Source: Chloroflexota bacterium
GTDB taxonomy: Bacteria > Chloroflexota > Dehalococcoidia > Lucifugimonadales > Lucifugimonadaceae
Direction of reading: 5' to 3'
DNA: 64,000 nt
Assembly (NCBI GenBank): GCA_029262735.1
Contig: JAJCYY010000019.1
Span: forward strand, 62,001 to 126,000
The position numbers were made by a program, and so were the translations under genes. This document shows, in pieces, positions 36,501 to 43,969 of this stretch; the stretch's first letter is position 1, and every line of letters begins with the position of its first letter. The notes beneath the pieces are model-generated. The model ran no database searches and was not told the DNA's origin. It worked only from the letters and a program-made list of their open reading frames with translations.

Positions 36501-39500
36501 ACGGCATCCACCGTGATACTGACGGTCGCGGTCGTCGAGGTCTCGTACTGATCGCTCGCCTGGTATGTAAATGAGTCGGCTCCGCTGAATTCAGGGTCAG
36601 GCGTGTAGGTGAACGAGCCGTCGCCGTTCAGGACTACCGTTCCGTTAACTGGCTCGGTCACCAGTTCAGCGGTCATCGGGTCACCGTCAGGATCGGAGTC
36701 GTTGCCGAGTACCCCTGCTGACGCAACGTTGAGTACGAGGTCTTCATCAACGCTGTAGGCATCGTTCACTACGACAGGCGGGCTGTTCAGCACATGCACG
36801 AAGAGCGAGACCGTCGCCACGTCTGATGAGAAGGCAGCGTCGGAAGCAGTGAACTCAAATGAATCTGGACCAAGGTAGCCAGGATCGGGTGTGTAGGTCA
36901 GGTCGGGAGCCTGACCGCTCAGAACCCCGTTGACCGGTCCGGTGGTCACAGCAAAGTCGAGGGGGTCTCCGTCACCATCTGACCCCGTCAAGGTCACCGC
37001 CAGGTTCGAGTCCACCTCAACGAAAGCAAACTGGTCGTCTGCGACTGGTACGTCTGCCACGGACGCCACGCCGATGGAGACGTTGGCGACCAACGACGTC
37101 GTTGTGCCATCTGTCGCACGGTACGTGAATGCGTCCGAGCCATTGAAATTGGGGTCAGGCGTGTAGGTGAAAGAGCCATCGGCATTCAGCGTCAGCGCGC
37201 CGTTGGTGGGACCAGTCTCCAACAGCGCCGTCATCGGGTCACCCTCGGGGTCTGTGTCGTTGCCGAGCACGCCCGGGGCGGCAACGTCGAGGACGACATC
37301 TTCATCGACGGCAAATGTGTCAGGCTGTGCCGTTGTGATGAAGGGCGTCACGTCCCTGAAGTAGTCAACTATTCCGGTGTGAGCAGGGCCTTGCAGATTG
37401 CCCGCATAGAAGCCGAGCTCTGTCGACACAAATGCTTCATCGAATACCGTGATGACCTGCCAGTTGGAGCCGTCCGAAGACCGCTGCACCGTCCAGGTGT
37501 TGTCGGCTCGCCCCACCTTCAAATGCTCGGCCGGTGAGCTTGGCAACGAATCATCGTGGATTACGACGGCGGTTGCGGCGGCGGTGTCGATCCTGGCCAC
37601 CATGAAGACCACAGTCGTGCCATCGTGGCGATATTCGAACTTGATGTAGTTGTCCTGGTCCTGCTTGACCAGTGCGCCCTGAGTCTGGAATCTGCTGGTG
37701 AGAGAAGAGTCGAACTTGACTTCGACTTCGAAATCGCCGTCCGTGACGGGTTGCATGAGGCGGGGAGCGTCAATGCCCGTCGACCAGACGTTGTGGGAGG
37801 TGCCTGCCGCCATTGCGATAGAAGCAGCGGTGCCATTGAACGTCAGAGTTCCGTCACCCGCCGGGTTGACATAGGTCCAGTACGGGGCCAGGGAAGTTCC
37901 GTCGAACTCATCGGAGACGATCCCAACACCGGTTGCGACCATCTTGCGGACTTCGTAAGGCTCAAGCCCACGGCTGTACAGCCGGACTTCGTCGATAGCG
38001 CCGTCCCACGGGCTGTCTGTCGGCGTCGGAGGACGGCTGCCGATCCAAGTTTGGGCAGTCGCGTCTGTCGCAACCGTTCCGGTCTTGGGAGCGGAGCCAA
38101 CATCCCGGCCATCGAGGAACAGGGTCATCCCGGCGCCGTCGTAGGTCGCCGCGACGTGCACCCACTGGCCCTGCTGCAGCGCACCGGAACTGGCGGTCAG
38201 GGTGTCGGTTACACCGTTCGCCTTCAGTTGGAGCCGAAGCCGGAGCTCACCCGCAACGTCAACCGTGCTGAGTGTCAGGACGTGGTCCTGGTCGAGTGGG
38301 CCAGAGGTTTTCGAGAATATGTGACAGTCGCCGGTGGTGCAGTTGGCCAGGAGGTCCGGGCGAACCCAGGCGGTGACCGTGACGCCGTCTGTTGGACTGG
38401 CGACCGGCGTAACTTCCATTGTGCCAAGATCGATGTAGTCGTCTGCGCCGTCAAAATCGAAGGCGCTGAGACTGATGAGGCCGCCTGCTGGCAGAGCGCC
38501 GCTGACAACGCCGTCGTTACCGCCGCCAGAGTCGTCTACAGCTGTGCCGGCGTCGAAGCTCCAGTGAGCAAGCAGGCCCTGGTTGGTGCTGACGACCGTT
38601 ATGTCGACCGTGGCCGGTGCGCTGGTGGCGGTCGCATCCGATGCCGTAAAGGTGAACGAATCGGTGACGACGTAGCTGGAACCCGGCGTGTATGTCACAT
38701 TGGGCAGAGTTCCGGAGAGCGCGCCGTTCAGCGGCTGGTCGACGATTGCAAATGTCAACGCGTCACCATCATCGTCCTGGCCGGTCAGCGTGATCGGCAG
38801 AGGCGTGTCCTGGATTCCGACAACCGACTGTGGAGTGGCTGTTGGAGCGTCCGGAACCGGGTTCACCGTGATGGTTACGGTTGCGGATGCTGGCGGCGAA
38901 GTACCGTCAGATGCTTCATATGTGAAGGTATCGACTCCATTGAAGTTTGGATCAGGCGTGTAGTCAAAGGAGCCATCTGCGTTCAGTGCTACCGCTCCGT
39001 TGACCGGAGAGGTCACGAGAGCGGCCGTAAGAGTGTCGCCCTCAGGATCGGTGTCGTTTGAGAGAACTCCGGGCAATGCGACGTTCAGGATCAGGTCTTC
39101 ATCGATGTCATACGCGTCGTCCAGTGCCGTTATCTCGGAAGGCGGGGCGGGCGTGACATCTCGGAAGTAGTCGACAATGGATGTGTGCGAGGCTGCGCCC
39201 AGGTTGCCGGCATAGACTCCGATTTCGCTCAGGGTGAACGCCTGGGTGAATGTGGTGAGGGACTGCCAGGCGGTTCCATCAACCGACCGCTCGAAGGTCC
39301 ATGAGTCGCCCACTCTGACCAGGCGCAGGTACGACGTTGCGGCGGCCGATACGACCTGAGAGTGAATCGTGCTGGCGGTGCCTGCAACCGGGTCGACCAG
39401 GGCAACGAACGCGTAGACCTTCTTGCCGTTGCTGTAGTTTTCGAACCTGAGATAGGTGCTGCCGCCTTGCTTTGCAAGGATTCCTTGCATCTGGTACTTC

Positions 39501-39868
39501 TGCGTGACAGCGGAGTTGAACTTGACCTCAACCTCGAAGTCGCCGTTCGAAACCGGCTGCATGATGCGTGGCGCGTCTACGCCCGAAGACCAGAGGTTGT
39601 GATCGGCGCCCGATGGGGCAGTGATGGAGGCCGTTCCGCCTCCGACAATGACGCTGCCGTCACCGAGTGGGTTGACGAAGGTCCAGGTTGGAGAAAGTGC
39701 GCCACCGTCGAACTCGTCAGAGACGACTCCAGCCGGGCTGTTACCAGATAGGCGGGGTGCTGCCTGGACCATGAGCAGTCCCGTCAGGGCGAGCGCCATG
39801 CCTACGACGATGATTCGTCGTATCTTTCGCGTCTTGTTGACGCCTATGCTCGCTACCGATTTACTCAT
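33593..39868 (-). CDS. Giant secreted tandem Ig-like / LamG / concanavalin-like protein
   Basis: A 2091-residue protein with an N-terminal signal segment (residues 18-36, basic then hydrophobic, AQ/AA cleavage region). Module E, a concanavalin-like domain beginning SDEFD and ending VDYFRDV, occurs three times (about 48-238, 650-838, 1219-1401). Ig-like tandem repeats occur in alternating pairs: type A contains DDAYxxDED and GVLxNDxDPxGD, type B contains YTPxxGYxGPDSFxFTASDA; ten are present, arranged 2, 4 and 4 after the E modules. A LamG domain is at about 432-640, and a distinct cysteine-containing lectin-like domain ends the protein (1890-2091). No LPxTG, membrane anchor or type IX sorting domain is seen. 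It is a likely adhesin or matrix protein. Confidence 0.9.
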   Translation of the reverse strand: MSKSVASIGVNKTRKIRRIIVVGMALALTGLLMVQAAPRLSGNSPAGVVSDEFDGGALSPTWTFVNPLGDGSVIVGGGTASITAPSGADHNLWSSGVDAPRIMQPVSNGDFEVEVKFNSAVTQKYQMQGILAKQGGSTYLRFENYSNGKKVYAFVALVDPVAGTASTIHSQVVSAAATSYLRLVRVGDSWTFERSVDGTAWQSLTTFTQAFTLSEIGVYAGNLGAASHTSIVDYFRDVTPAPPSEITALDDAYDIDEDLILNVALPGVLSNDTDPEGDTLTAALVTSPVNGAVALNADGSFDYTPDPNFNGVDTFTYEASDGTSPPASATVTITVNPVPDAPTATPQSVVGIQDTPLPITLTGQDDDGDALTFAIVDQPLNGALSGTLPNVTYTPGSSYVVTDSFTFTASDATATSAPATVDITVVSTNQGLLAHWSFDAGTAVDDSGGGNDGVVSGALPAGGLISLSAFDFDGADDYIDLGTMEVTPVASPTDGVTVTAWVRPDLLANCTTGDCHIFSKTSGPLDQDHVLTLSTVDVAGELRLRLQLKANGVTDTLTASSGALQQGQWVHVAATYDGAGMTLFLDGRDVGSAPKTGTVATDATAQTWIGSRPPTPTDSPWDGAIDEVRLYSRGLEPYEVRKMVATGVGIVSDEFDGTSLAPYWTYVNPAGDGTLTFNGTAASIAMAAGTSHNVWSTGIDAPRLMQPVTDGDFEVEVKFDSSLTSRFQTQGALVKQDQDNYIKFEYRHDGTTVVFMVARIDTAAATAVVIHDDSLPSSPAEHLKVGRADNTWTVQRSSDGSNWQVITVFDEAFVSTELGFYAGNLQGPAHTGIVDYFRDVTPFITTAQPDTFAVDEDVVLDVAAPGVLGNDTDPEGDPMTALLETGPTNGALTLNADGSFTYTPDPNFNGSDAFTYRATDGTTTSLVANVSIGVASVADVPVADDQFAFVEVDSNLAVTLTGSDGDGDPLDFAVTTGPVNGVLSGQAPDLTYTPDPGYLGPDSFEFTASDAAFSSDVATVSLFVHVLNSPPVVVNDAYSVDEDLVLNVASAGVLGNDSDPDGDPMTAELVTEPVNGTVVLNGDGSFTYTPDPEFSGADSFTYQASDQYETSTTATVSITVDAVNDAPAAFGQTRSTSPDAPVAIVLAAVDVEGDPITFSAATQPANGIVTGTAPNVVYTPNAGYLGPDSFTFTASDAISTGDPAVVQITMNATGVDSDEFDSTTLSSFWTFDDPAGDSTLTLDGSTASISVPVDTNHNLWDDDVNAPRLMQSVADGDFEVEARFDSSLTEKYQLQGILAEQSNGTFLRFGNYTNGSSVFAFVAVIDPVAGTASAIHSQSIAAAATSYLRVGRLGDTWTFERSTNGTTWLTLTTFNQAFALSKLGVYAGNVNGPAHTAVVDYFRDVQPTIPIASDDAYSTDEDTVLNVAAPGVLGNDVDAGGDPLTAILETGPSNGALTLNSDGSFSFDPDTNFNGSDSFTYLASDGVDSSSAATVSITIDPVNDVPVANAGLLIVEQDSSGGVTLTATDPDSEPLTYDFTDPAHGTLSGTAPDLIYTPTAGYFGPDAFTFTVSDAVSTSNEATVSITVFELNDAPLALDDAYGVDEDNVLNVPAVGVLANDSDPESDPIVAELVTAPSNGSVTLNADGSFTYTPAPDFSGVDSFTYQARDLYEPSAPATVTITVNAINDPPVGNPQSVDTDIDEALAIVLDVFDADNDPLSFQITAEPTNGVLTGTAPNLTYTPDAGYLGPDSFSYIASDATTNTGTVVVQIEVKDPSDGIITFFYGDDQKFNNVGRPQIFADVLGNAFDPDGIGSLTYSLNGGPEQTVSVGPDGRRLANAGDFNLQLSFDDLVVGANLIVVTATDTTGDAVQSSMTVNYPGRNFWPTTYSIDWDTVTDIQDAVQVVDGEWSVVPNGVTTDDIGYDRLLAIGDMTWNDFTATVPITVHDYDPTGNWCCGVGIVLRWEGHTNNPVTCVQPICGWKPYGNEAWYVWDAAGGHSSNFSGNGDSLKDNSGLVLQLGVTYMFKVEVETIGTDNWYRKKVWVQGQNEPAGWLVEKIRNTETISAGSLLLIAHHTDVTFGDIVITPVN

Positions 39869-40167
39869 AATCTATCGACAAATGCCGCTGGGCAGAGGAT
39901 TTTCAATCAACTCTGGCAGCAAATCCTTCACAAGCTATCAACCGTTCTCACTGAGGACAAGAACAAATGGGCTCACGGACAGTAACATTCCATGAATATT
40001 TGAGATAGAGCCAATCGGGTCAACCTGCTGCTGGCGCATCGGGGCAATTTGTTAGCCAGCTCGAAGTAGCGCATTGCCGGTGAGCAGTTCTGTGAGTTCA
40101 CGGACGCTCATGTGGCAGATTGAGTTGAGATGGGCGAGAGCCGGATGACGGGCGCTGAACGGGCGAA
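39869..40167. other. Intergenic gap upstream of the giant protein
   Basis: This 299-bp gap follows the HxlR gene and precedes the giant secreted protein gene, both on the minus strand. It should contain the giant gene's promoter; a TTGAAA lies about 30 bases before its ATG on the minus strand but without a good -10. Nothing else is seen. Confidence 0.35.
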
Positions 40168-40896
40168 CTAATCGCCGCGCTCCTGTCCGCTCATCCCGGC
40201 TTCGAGCAGCTCCAGGAGCCGCTTGGCCTGCTCTGGCGACCCTTCCACCAACCGAATGTGCTCACTCGCAAACTCGCTCATGGGCATCCGTCCGTCGGCC
40301 GCCTCGATTAGCGGGACGTAGCTGGTCGCCACAATCGCCTCCGGATTCTCACATGGACCGTAAAGCACCTGCGTCTCGCCGTCGGACACGCTGACCGCAA
40401 ACTGCTCGTCGTCTATAAGCAACTCAATTCGCAGACTGTCCGATCCGTCGATAACCGATTTCAGTGCCATCTTGAGCGTGACAGCAACGGTTCGCAGGTT
40501 CCCCGGCCTTGTCACCTCATCCTCAGGCGGGAACTGGGATCCGAAGCCGGCAAGTGCGAACAGCAGCGGCCCGGTTGAGGCGCCGAGCTCAGTCAGTTCA
40601 TAGATTGACACGTTGTAGCCGGGCGATCCCCGGCGTACCAATCCCGTCGACTCAAGCTCTCGCAGCCGCTCGGTGAGCAGGTTGGGCGCAACTCCCGGCA
40701 GGCTCGCCTGAAGGTCAGAGAAACGTGCCGGTCCTGCGTGCAGATCGCGAAGAATGAGCAGGGTCCATTTGTCGCCAACCCGGTCCAGACCGCGGGCGAT
40801 GGGGCAAAGGAGTTTGTATCGACGTGAAGTTTTCAGGGCAGTCCTCGTATCGGTGCTCGGGTCATGAAGAGCGCATACCGGTTGCAGGCAGTTCAA
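40168..40896 (-). CDS. HxlR-family transcriptional regulator with SCP2-like C-terminus
   Basis: A protein of up to 242 residues. The winged-helix part (about 25-115) begins SRRYKLLCPIARGLDRVGDKWTLLILRDL-like sequence and includes the recognition region of HxlR proteins (ARFSDLQASLPGVAPNLLTERL). The C-terminal ~110 residues look like an SCP2/sterol-carrier-like ligand domain, a known fusion in actinobacterial-type HxlR regulators. It is divergent from a carbonic anhydrase gene, and an AT-rich dyad lies between them. The start is uncertain: TTG 40896 is used, but the conserved part begins about 24 residues later and no ATG precedes it. Confidence 0.85.
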   Translation of the reverse strand: MNCLQPVCALHDPSTDTRTALKTSRRYKLLCPIARGLDRVGDKWTLLILRDLHAGPARFSDLQASLPGVAPNLLTERLRELESTGLVRRGSPGYNVSIYELTELGASTGPLLFALAGFGSQFPPEDEVTRPGNLRTVAVTLKMALKSVIDGSDSLRIELLIDDEQFAVSVSDGETQVLYGPCENPEAIVATSYVPLIEAADGRMPMSEFASEHIRLVEGSPEQAKRLLELLEAGMSGQERGD

Positions 40897-40939
40897 CAGG
40901 CGGCCGGTGGTGCAGTTCGCGAGTTGATGCTTGAAAAAA

Positions 40940-40965
40940 TATAGTGAATACTATAAATTATATAG
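40940..40965. promoter_or_regulatory. AT-rich dyad, candidate HxlR operator/promoter
   Basis: TATAGT-GAAT-ACTATA (40940-40955) is a perfect inverted repeat and CTATA-AATTA-TATAG (40951-40965) overlaps it, giving three half-sites. The block lies between the divergent HxlR and carbonic anhydrase genes and contains TATAAA and, on the minus strand, TATAAT, with TTGAAA at 40931. It stands out sharply from the GC-rich surroundings. DUF24/HxlR regulators such as YodB use TACT/AGTA-type dyads, which this resembles. Confidence 0.6.
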
Positions 40966-41001
40966 CAACAAGGCTGTAACCCGCAAATATGGAGGATTCA
41001 G

Positions 41002-41538
41002 ATGAGCAACTTTAACCAGCTATTGGACCGTAACGTCAACTACACCAGGGGCTTCTCACACGGTTCGTTGCAGATAATGCCGAAATTACCGACGGTTGTC
41101 CTGACCTGCGTTGATGCCCGCGTTGACCCCGCGCACTTCCTCGGAATCGAGCCCGGTGAAGTTGTCGTCATCAGAAATCTCGGTGGCCGTGTCGACGATT
41201 CGGTGATCGAGTCTGTGGCGATACTTGACTCTCTGGCCAAGCGATTCGCCGGTGAAGAGGCTGCAATCGAGGTTGCCGTGATCCATCACAACGACTGCGG
41301 AGTGTCCAGGTTCTCGAACCCTCAACTGCAACAGGCTCTCGCGCAGCGGATTAAGCGGGAGGCCTCTGAGATTCAGGAGATGGCAATTGGCGACCCGCAC
41401 GAGAGCGCCAGCATGGACGCCGACCGCTTGAACGCATCGCCTCTGCTTAATCCAACTGTAAAAGCGACCGGATACGTTTATGACGTTACAACGGGCAGCC
41501 TGGAGAAGGCTGGCTCGCTAGCGACCTCAAATGCTTGA
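41002..41538 (+). CDS. Beta-class carbonic anhydrase
   Basis: A 178-residue zinc enzyme that interconverts CO2 and bicarbonate. Zinc ligands and the catalytic dyad are visible: Cys36-x-Asp38-x-Arg40 in TCVDARVDP and His96-x2-Cys99 in HHNDCG; RNLGGRV follows the family pattern. The protein is short and lacks N-terminal targeting, so it is cytoplasmic. ATG 41002 has GGAGG six bases upstream. It faces an HxlR regulator across a candidate operator, so it may be repressed by that protein; a metabolic or stress signal is not evident. Confidence 0.93.
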   Translation: MSNFNQLLDRNVNYTRGFSHGSLQIMPKLPTVVLTCVDARVDPAHFLGIEPGEVVVIRNLGGRVDDSVIESVAILDSLAKRFAGEEAAIEVAVIHHNDCGVSRFSNPQLQQALAQRIKREASEIQEMAIGDPHESASMDADRLNASPLLNPTVKATGYVYDVTTGSLEKAGSLATSNA

Positions 41539-41580
41539 AGGAAATTGGCACGGGCGGCCTGAATAGCCCGGGTTTGGCTC

Positions 41581-41610
41581 GCTGATCCCGGTGCGGACGC
41601 CGGGATCAGC
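41581..41610. terminator. Bidirectional terminator hairpin
   Basis: A perfect 11-bp stem GCTGATCCCGG/CCGGGATCAGC with an 8-base loop lies between the convergent carbonic anhydrase and zinc-ribbon genes and overlaps the stop codon of the latter. The GC-rich stem should end transcription from both sides, although no long T run is present. Confidence 0.7.
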
Positions 41611-41836
41611 CTTCGTCCTGGTCGCGGCTCGATCGCCTGATCTGTTGCGGAGAGGTCCCGCCGGGATCCTCTTCGTCGGACCAGTCGCAGTTTGTGCAGT
41701 ATTCGTAACTGCTGTGCCGGTCCATGTACGTTACGATCGACTCAGCGTTGCATTCCGGGCAGGTGTTGTCCAGGGTCACCGAATCGTCCGGTTCGTTGCC
41801 ACCTTCAGCAGGAAGTGGCTCGAATGACTGGGCCAT
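41606..41836 (-). CDS. Small zinc-ribbon protein
   Basis: A 76-residue-class acidic protein with two Cys pairs, CPEC and CTNC, spaced by 18 residues, forming a probable zinc ribbon (residues 25-50), and polar tails on both sides. No family name is recognised; such ribbons often bind nucleic acid or protein partners. ATG 41836 is chosen over an upstream ATG at 41872 because GAGAGA lies at suitable distance and the ribbon order is unchanged. It converges on the carbonic anhydrase gene with a shared terminator. Confidence 0.65.
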   Translation of the reverse strand: MAQSFEPLPAEGGNEPDDSVTLDNTCPECNAESIVTYMDRHSSYEYCTNCDWSDEEDPGGTSPQQIRRSSRDQDEG

Positions 41837-42348
41837 TTCGTTTCTCTCAACCACTCGCCGGGCCACCTGCATAACGGCGAGATCGGTCTGGGCTTTTGTC
41901 TCAGGCCAGCGGTTCGGCCTGATGTGACGAAATTAGCAAGGCTGGTACCACTCAGCAACATCTTCAGACGAAGAGATTGGCCTGCTGAGGGTGGTACTTT
42001 TGAGCCGGTTTCAGATAGCGGGGTCAGCCCTGTACCGGCCTCGACGATCTGCTCCGGCGCAGGCTTTCCGCTTGCGCGATGCCCGCTATTCGCTCATTGA
42101 GTTGCCGCGTCTCGCCACCGTTCTTTGCTTTGTCACGGAGTCCGTTAGGTGAAATCCCTGATGAAACTGTGACCAGCCGGTCACTACACTTCCAACGTAG
42201 CCACATTGAATCGACCGATACGGTCCCTACTACGGGCGAAATTGGGGTCGTACTCGGCCAGGTTCAAAAGATGACCGTGCAGGCTGACGGACCGCAGTCC
42301 GGATTCATTCAAAGCCTGTAGATACAGGGCACCCAGAGGTATTCGTAG
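41837..42348. other. 512-bp gap upstream of cheX with a stem-loop
   Basis: No supported gene. It separates the divergent zinc-ribbon and cheX genes, so both promoters should be here. The notable structure is the stem-loop listed at 41945-42001; the remainder shows nothing recognisable. Confidence 0.45.
41945..42001 (+). terminator. Stem-loop with T run in the leader of cheX
   Basis: GTACCACTCAGCA (41945-41957) pairs with TGCTGA (41983-41988) and GTGGTAC (41991-41997), giving 13 bp with a two-base bulge, followed by TTTT (41998-42001). On the plus strand this resembles an intrinsic terminator located about 350 bases upstream of cheX with no plus-strand gene before it. It could end a small RNA or act as an attenuator. 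Confidence 0.4.
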
Positions 42349-42834
42349 ATGAAGCAAGAGTATGTGAACCCGTTCCTGACGCCAGCGCAGATGGTGTGGC
42401 AGAAGGAATTTGCCTGCCCGCTCAAGATCCAGAACGCCGAAGCTGTTTCAAACCAGTACACGACGGACGATGTGACGGCCATCATTGGAATCAGTGGCAA
42501 GCTCGAAGGGAACGTGCTCTACGGCTTCTCTAACGACCTGGTGAAGCAGATCATCAATCGGATGGTGGGCATGGATTTCGACACTCGCGACCCGATGGCC
42601 CTCTCGGCTCTCGGCGAGATTGCGAATGTGATCACCGGGAACGCGGCGACGCAGCTTGCCGCCTCTGGTTACTCCTGCGATATCAGCCCGCCGGTGATCC
42701 TGGAGCCCGTCGGCGCAACACTGACTGCCGGGGTGCCGAAGCAGATCCAGGTCACGTTCGAGAGCGAGATGGGCATTCTGCGGGTGCGAATCGGCCTGGC
42801 CGAAAGCACCAGGGAGCAGAAGGAAGCAGCCTAG
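42349..42834 (+). CDS. cheX: CheX-like chemotaxis phosphatase-family protein
   Basis: A 161-residue protein of the CheC/CheX/FliY family. The diagnostic block is SALGEIANVITGNAATQLA (about residues 84-102), with the Glu and Asn that in CheX dephosphorylate CheY-P; a second such block, present in CheC, is missing, as expected for CheX. It is cytoplasmic. No che or flagellar genes are nearby, so it may act on a response regulator encoded elsewhere. ATG 42349 has GAGG nine bases upstream, and a strong terminator follows directly. Confidence 0.88.
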   Translation: MKQEYVNPFLTPAQMVWQKEFACPLKIQNAEAVSNQYTTDDVTAIIGISGKLEGNVLYGFSNDLVKQIINRMVGMDFDTRDPMALSALGEIANVITGNAATQLAASGYSCDISPPVILEPVGATLTAGVPKQIQVTFESEMGILRVRIGLAESTREQKEAA

Positions 42835-42869
42835 CGGGCGGTTTTCTCTCGACCCCACATCTAAACGAA

Positions 42870-42900
42870 AGAGCCCCGGCATGTTGCCGGGGCTCTAGTT
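42870..42900 (+). terminator. Intrinsic terminator after cheX
   Basis: A perfect 12-bp GC-rich stem (AGAGCCCCGGCA/TGCCGGGGCTCT) with a TGT loop is followed by AGTTTTC. It begins 36 bases after the cheX stop and is the clearest rho-independent terminator in the window. Confidence 0.88.
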
Positions 42901-43067
42901 TTCTGAATCTTGGAGACGATGAGCCTATGCCGATCAGGATGGGTGACCTGACGTATTTTGCCGACTATGCGAACATTCGGATGAATCTCGGTTGAGACTC
43001 GTCGGGTTAGTTGCGTTGGCTTGAGCAATGCAGTGGATAGTGGCGGCGTTGACCGGCGTGGTGTGAG

Positions 43068-43859
43068 ATGAAACGTGGCAGTGACACAACCGTTCGGCTG
43101 AACACATGGAACCGCATCCGTAAGTGGCTCCGAATCAAGCCTCGGCGCCGTTTCAGGCGAACACGTGCGGCCTGGCGACGGTTCAATCGCTCAAAAGGCC
43201 GTGAATGGCGAGAGAAAGCACATCAGACATCTGAGCAGATATCCGAGCGGGCCGCGAAAGAGCTGAGTGAGCTGAAGGCCGACAGCCTGGAACGGTACGA
43301 AAGTGCCCGTCCCGGGCTGATTCGCAGGGCAAAGACCGTTCTTAGACGAGTCCGGCACTCGTGTCAGATCGGGGTGCGATGGATGCGGATCACGGCATCA
43401 GTTATCGCTTCCACTCTCGTGATAGTGGGAATCGTGGTCGTTGCGATCCTTCTACTTCGAGACAATGACGCCGACACGACTGAGCTTTCGTGTGACGGGT
43501 GCCAGAAGATTGACGTGATTCGCATCATCGACGGCGACACGCTGGACACGAGCTTTGGGCGGGTCAGGATTTACGGTGCCGATACTCCTGAGCGCGGCGA
43601 GCGATGCTTCGACGAGGCCACCGAGGAGATGCGCAGGCTGGCTGGCGACGAGGTGAGGGTAGAACAAGGCCCGCGCCAGATGGACGTGTTCGACCGCAAT
43701 CTCTTCTACCTATACACCGAGGCAGGCACCAGCATCGATGAACTGCTGGTCAGGAACGGGTTTGCCGAGGCCTGGGCACGGGACGGCCAGCACCGTGACT
43801 TCCTGGTTGAGCTAGAGAACACCGCCCGGCGCGGAGGCGTCGGCTGCCTCTGGAACTGA
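43068..43859 (+). CDS. Membrane-anchored staphylococcal nuclease-like protein
   Basis: A 263-residue protein. Residues 1-50 are extremely Arg/Lys-rich, 50-85 form a charged helix, one membrane helix spans about 106-130, and the SNase-like OB-fold domain (about 147-262) follows outside the membrane. Catalytic-type residues are present: RVRIYGADTPE (Arg165/167, Asp172, Glu175) and DRNLFYLY (Arg210). A Cys pair (SCDGC) sits at the junction. It probably cleaves nucleic acid at the outer surface, for nutrient recovery or DNA handling. ATG 43068 has only a weak ribosome site. Confidence 0.85.
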   Translation: MKRGSDTTVRLNTWNRIRKWLRIKPRRRFRRTRAAWRRFNRSKGREWREKAHQTSEQISERAAKELSELKADSLERYESARPGLIRRAKTVLRRVRHSCQIGVRWMRITASVIASTLVIVGIVVVAILLLRDNDADTTELSCDGCQKIDVIRIIDGDTLDTSFGRVRIYGADTPERGERCFDEATEEMRRLAGDEVRVEQGPRQMDVFDRNLFYLYTEAGTSIDELLVRNGFAEAWARDGQHRDFLVELENTARRGGVGCLWN

Positions 43860-43952
43860 ATGTACGGCGCATCTCTATCTTTTTAGCCAAACGTATTTCG
43901 TGATGGCAGCCGCACTGAGATCAGTCATTTCGGTAATTCTGTTGTAGTCTGC

Positions 43953-43967
43953 GCGCTCTGGGAGCGC
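43953..43967 (+). promoter_or_regulatory. Hairpin covering the ribosome binding site of the MFS gene
   Basis: GCGCTC-TGG-GAGCGC forms a 6-bp GC stem with a three-base loop, ending two bases before the ATG at 43970. The GGGAG ribosome site lies within the loop and 3' arm. In the folded state translation would be blocked, suggesting control by temperature, ribosome coupling or a factor. Confidence 0.5.
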
Positions 43968-43969
43968 AG

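Noticed and set aside
37556-39061. Long plus-strand open frame of 501 codons opposite the giant protein gene
   Set aside because: It is antisense to a clearly conserved repeat protein, has no recognisable domains and arises from biased codon use of the repeats.
33593-39868. Regularly spaced repeats that could suggest a CRISPR-like array
   Set aside because: They are in-frame protein repeats of about 90 residues with diverged sequence, not short identical repeats with unique spacers.
41988-41997. AGGGTGGTAC, T-box-like core
   Set aside because: The following CGCG and a specifier stem are missing, the sequence pairs with an upstream complement instead, and no aminoacylation or amino-acid gene follows.
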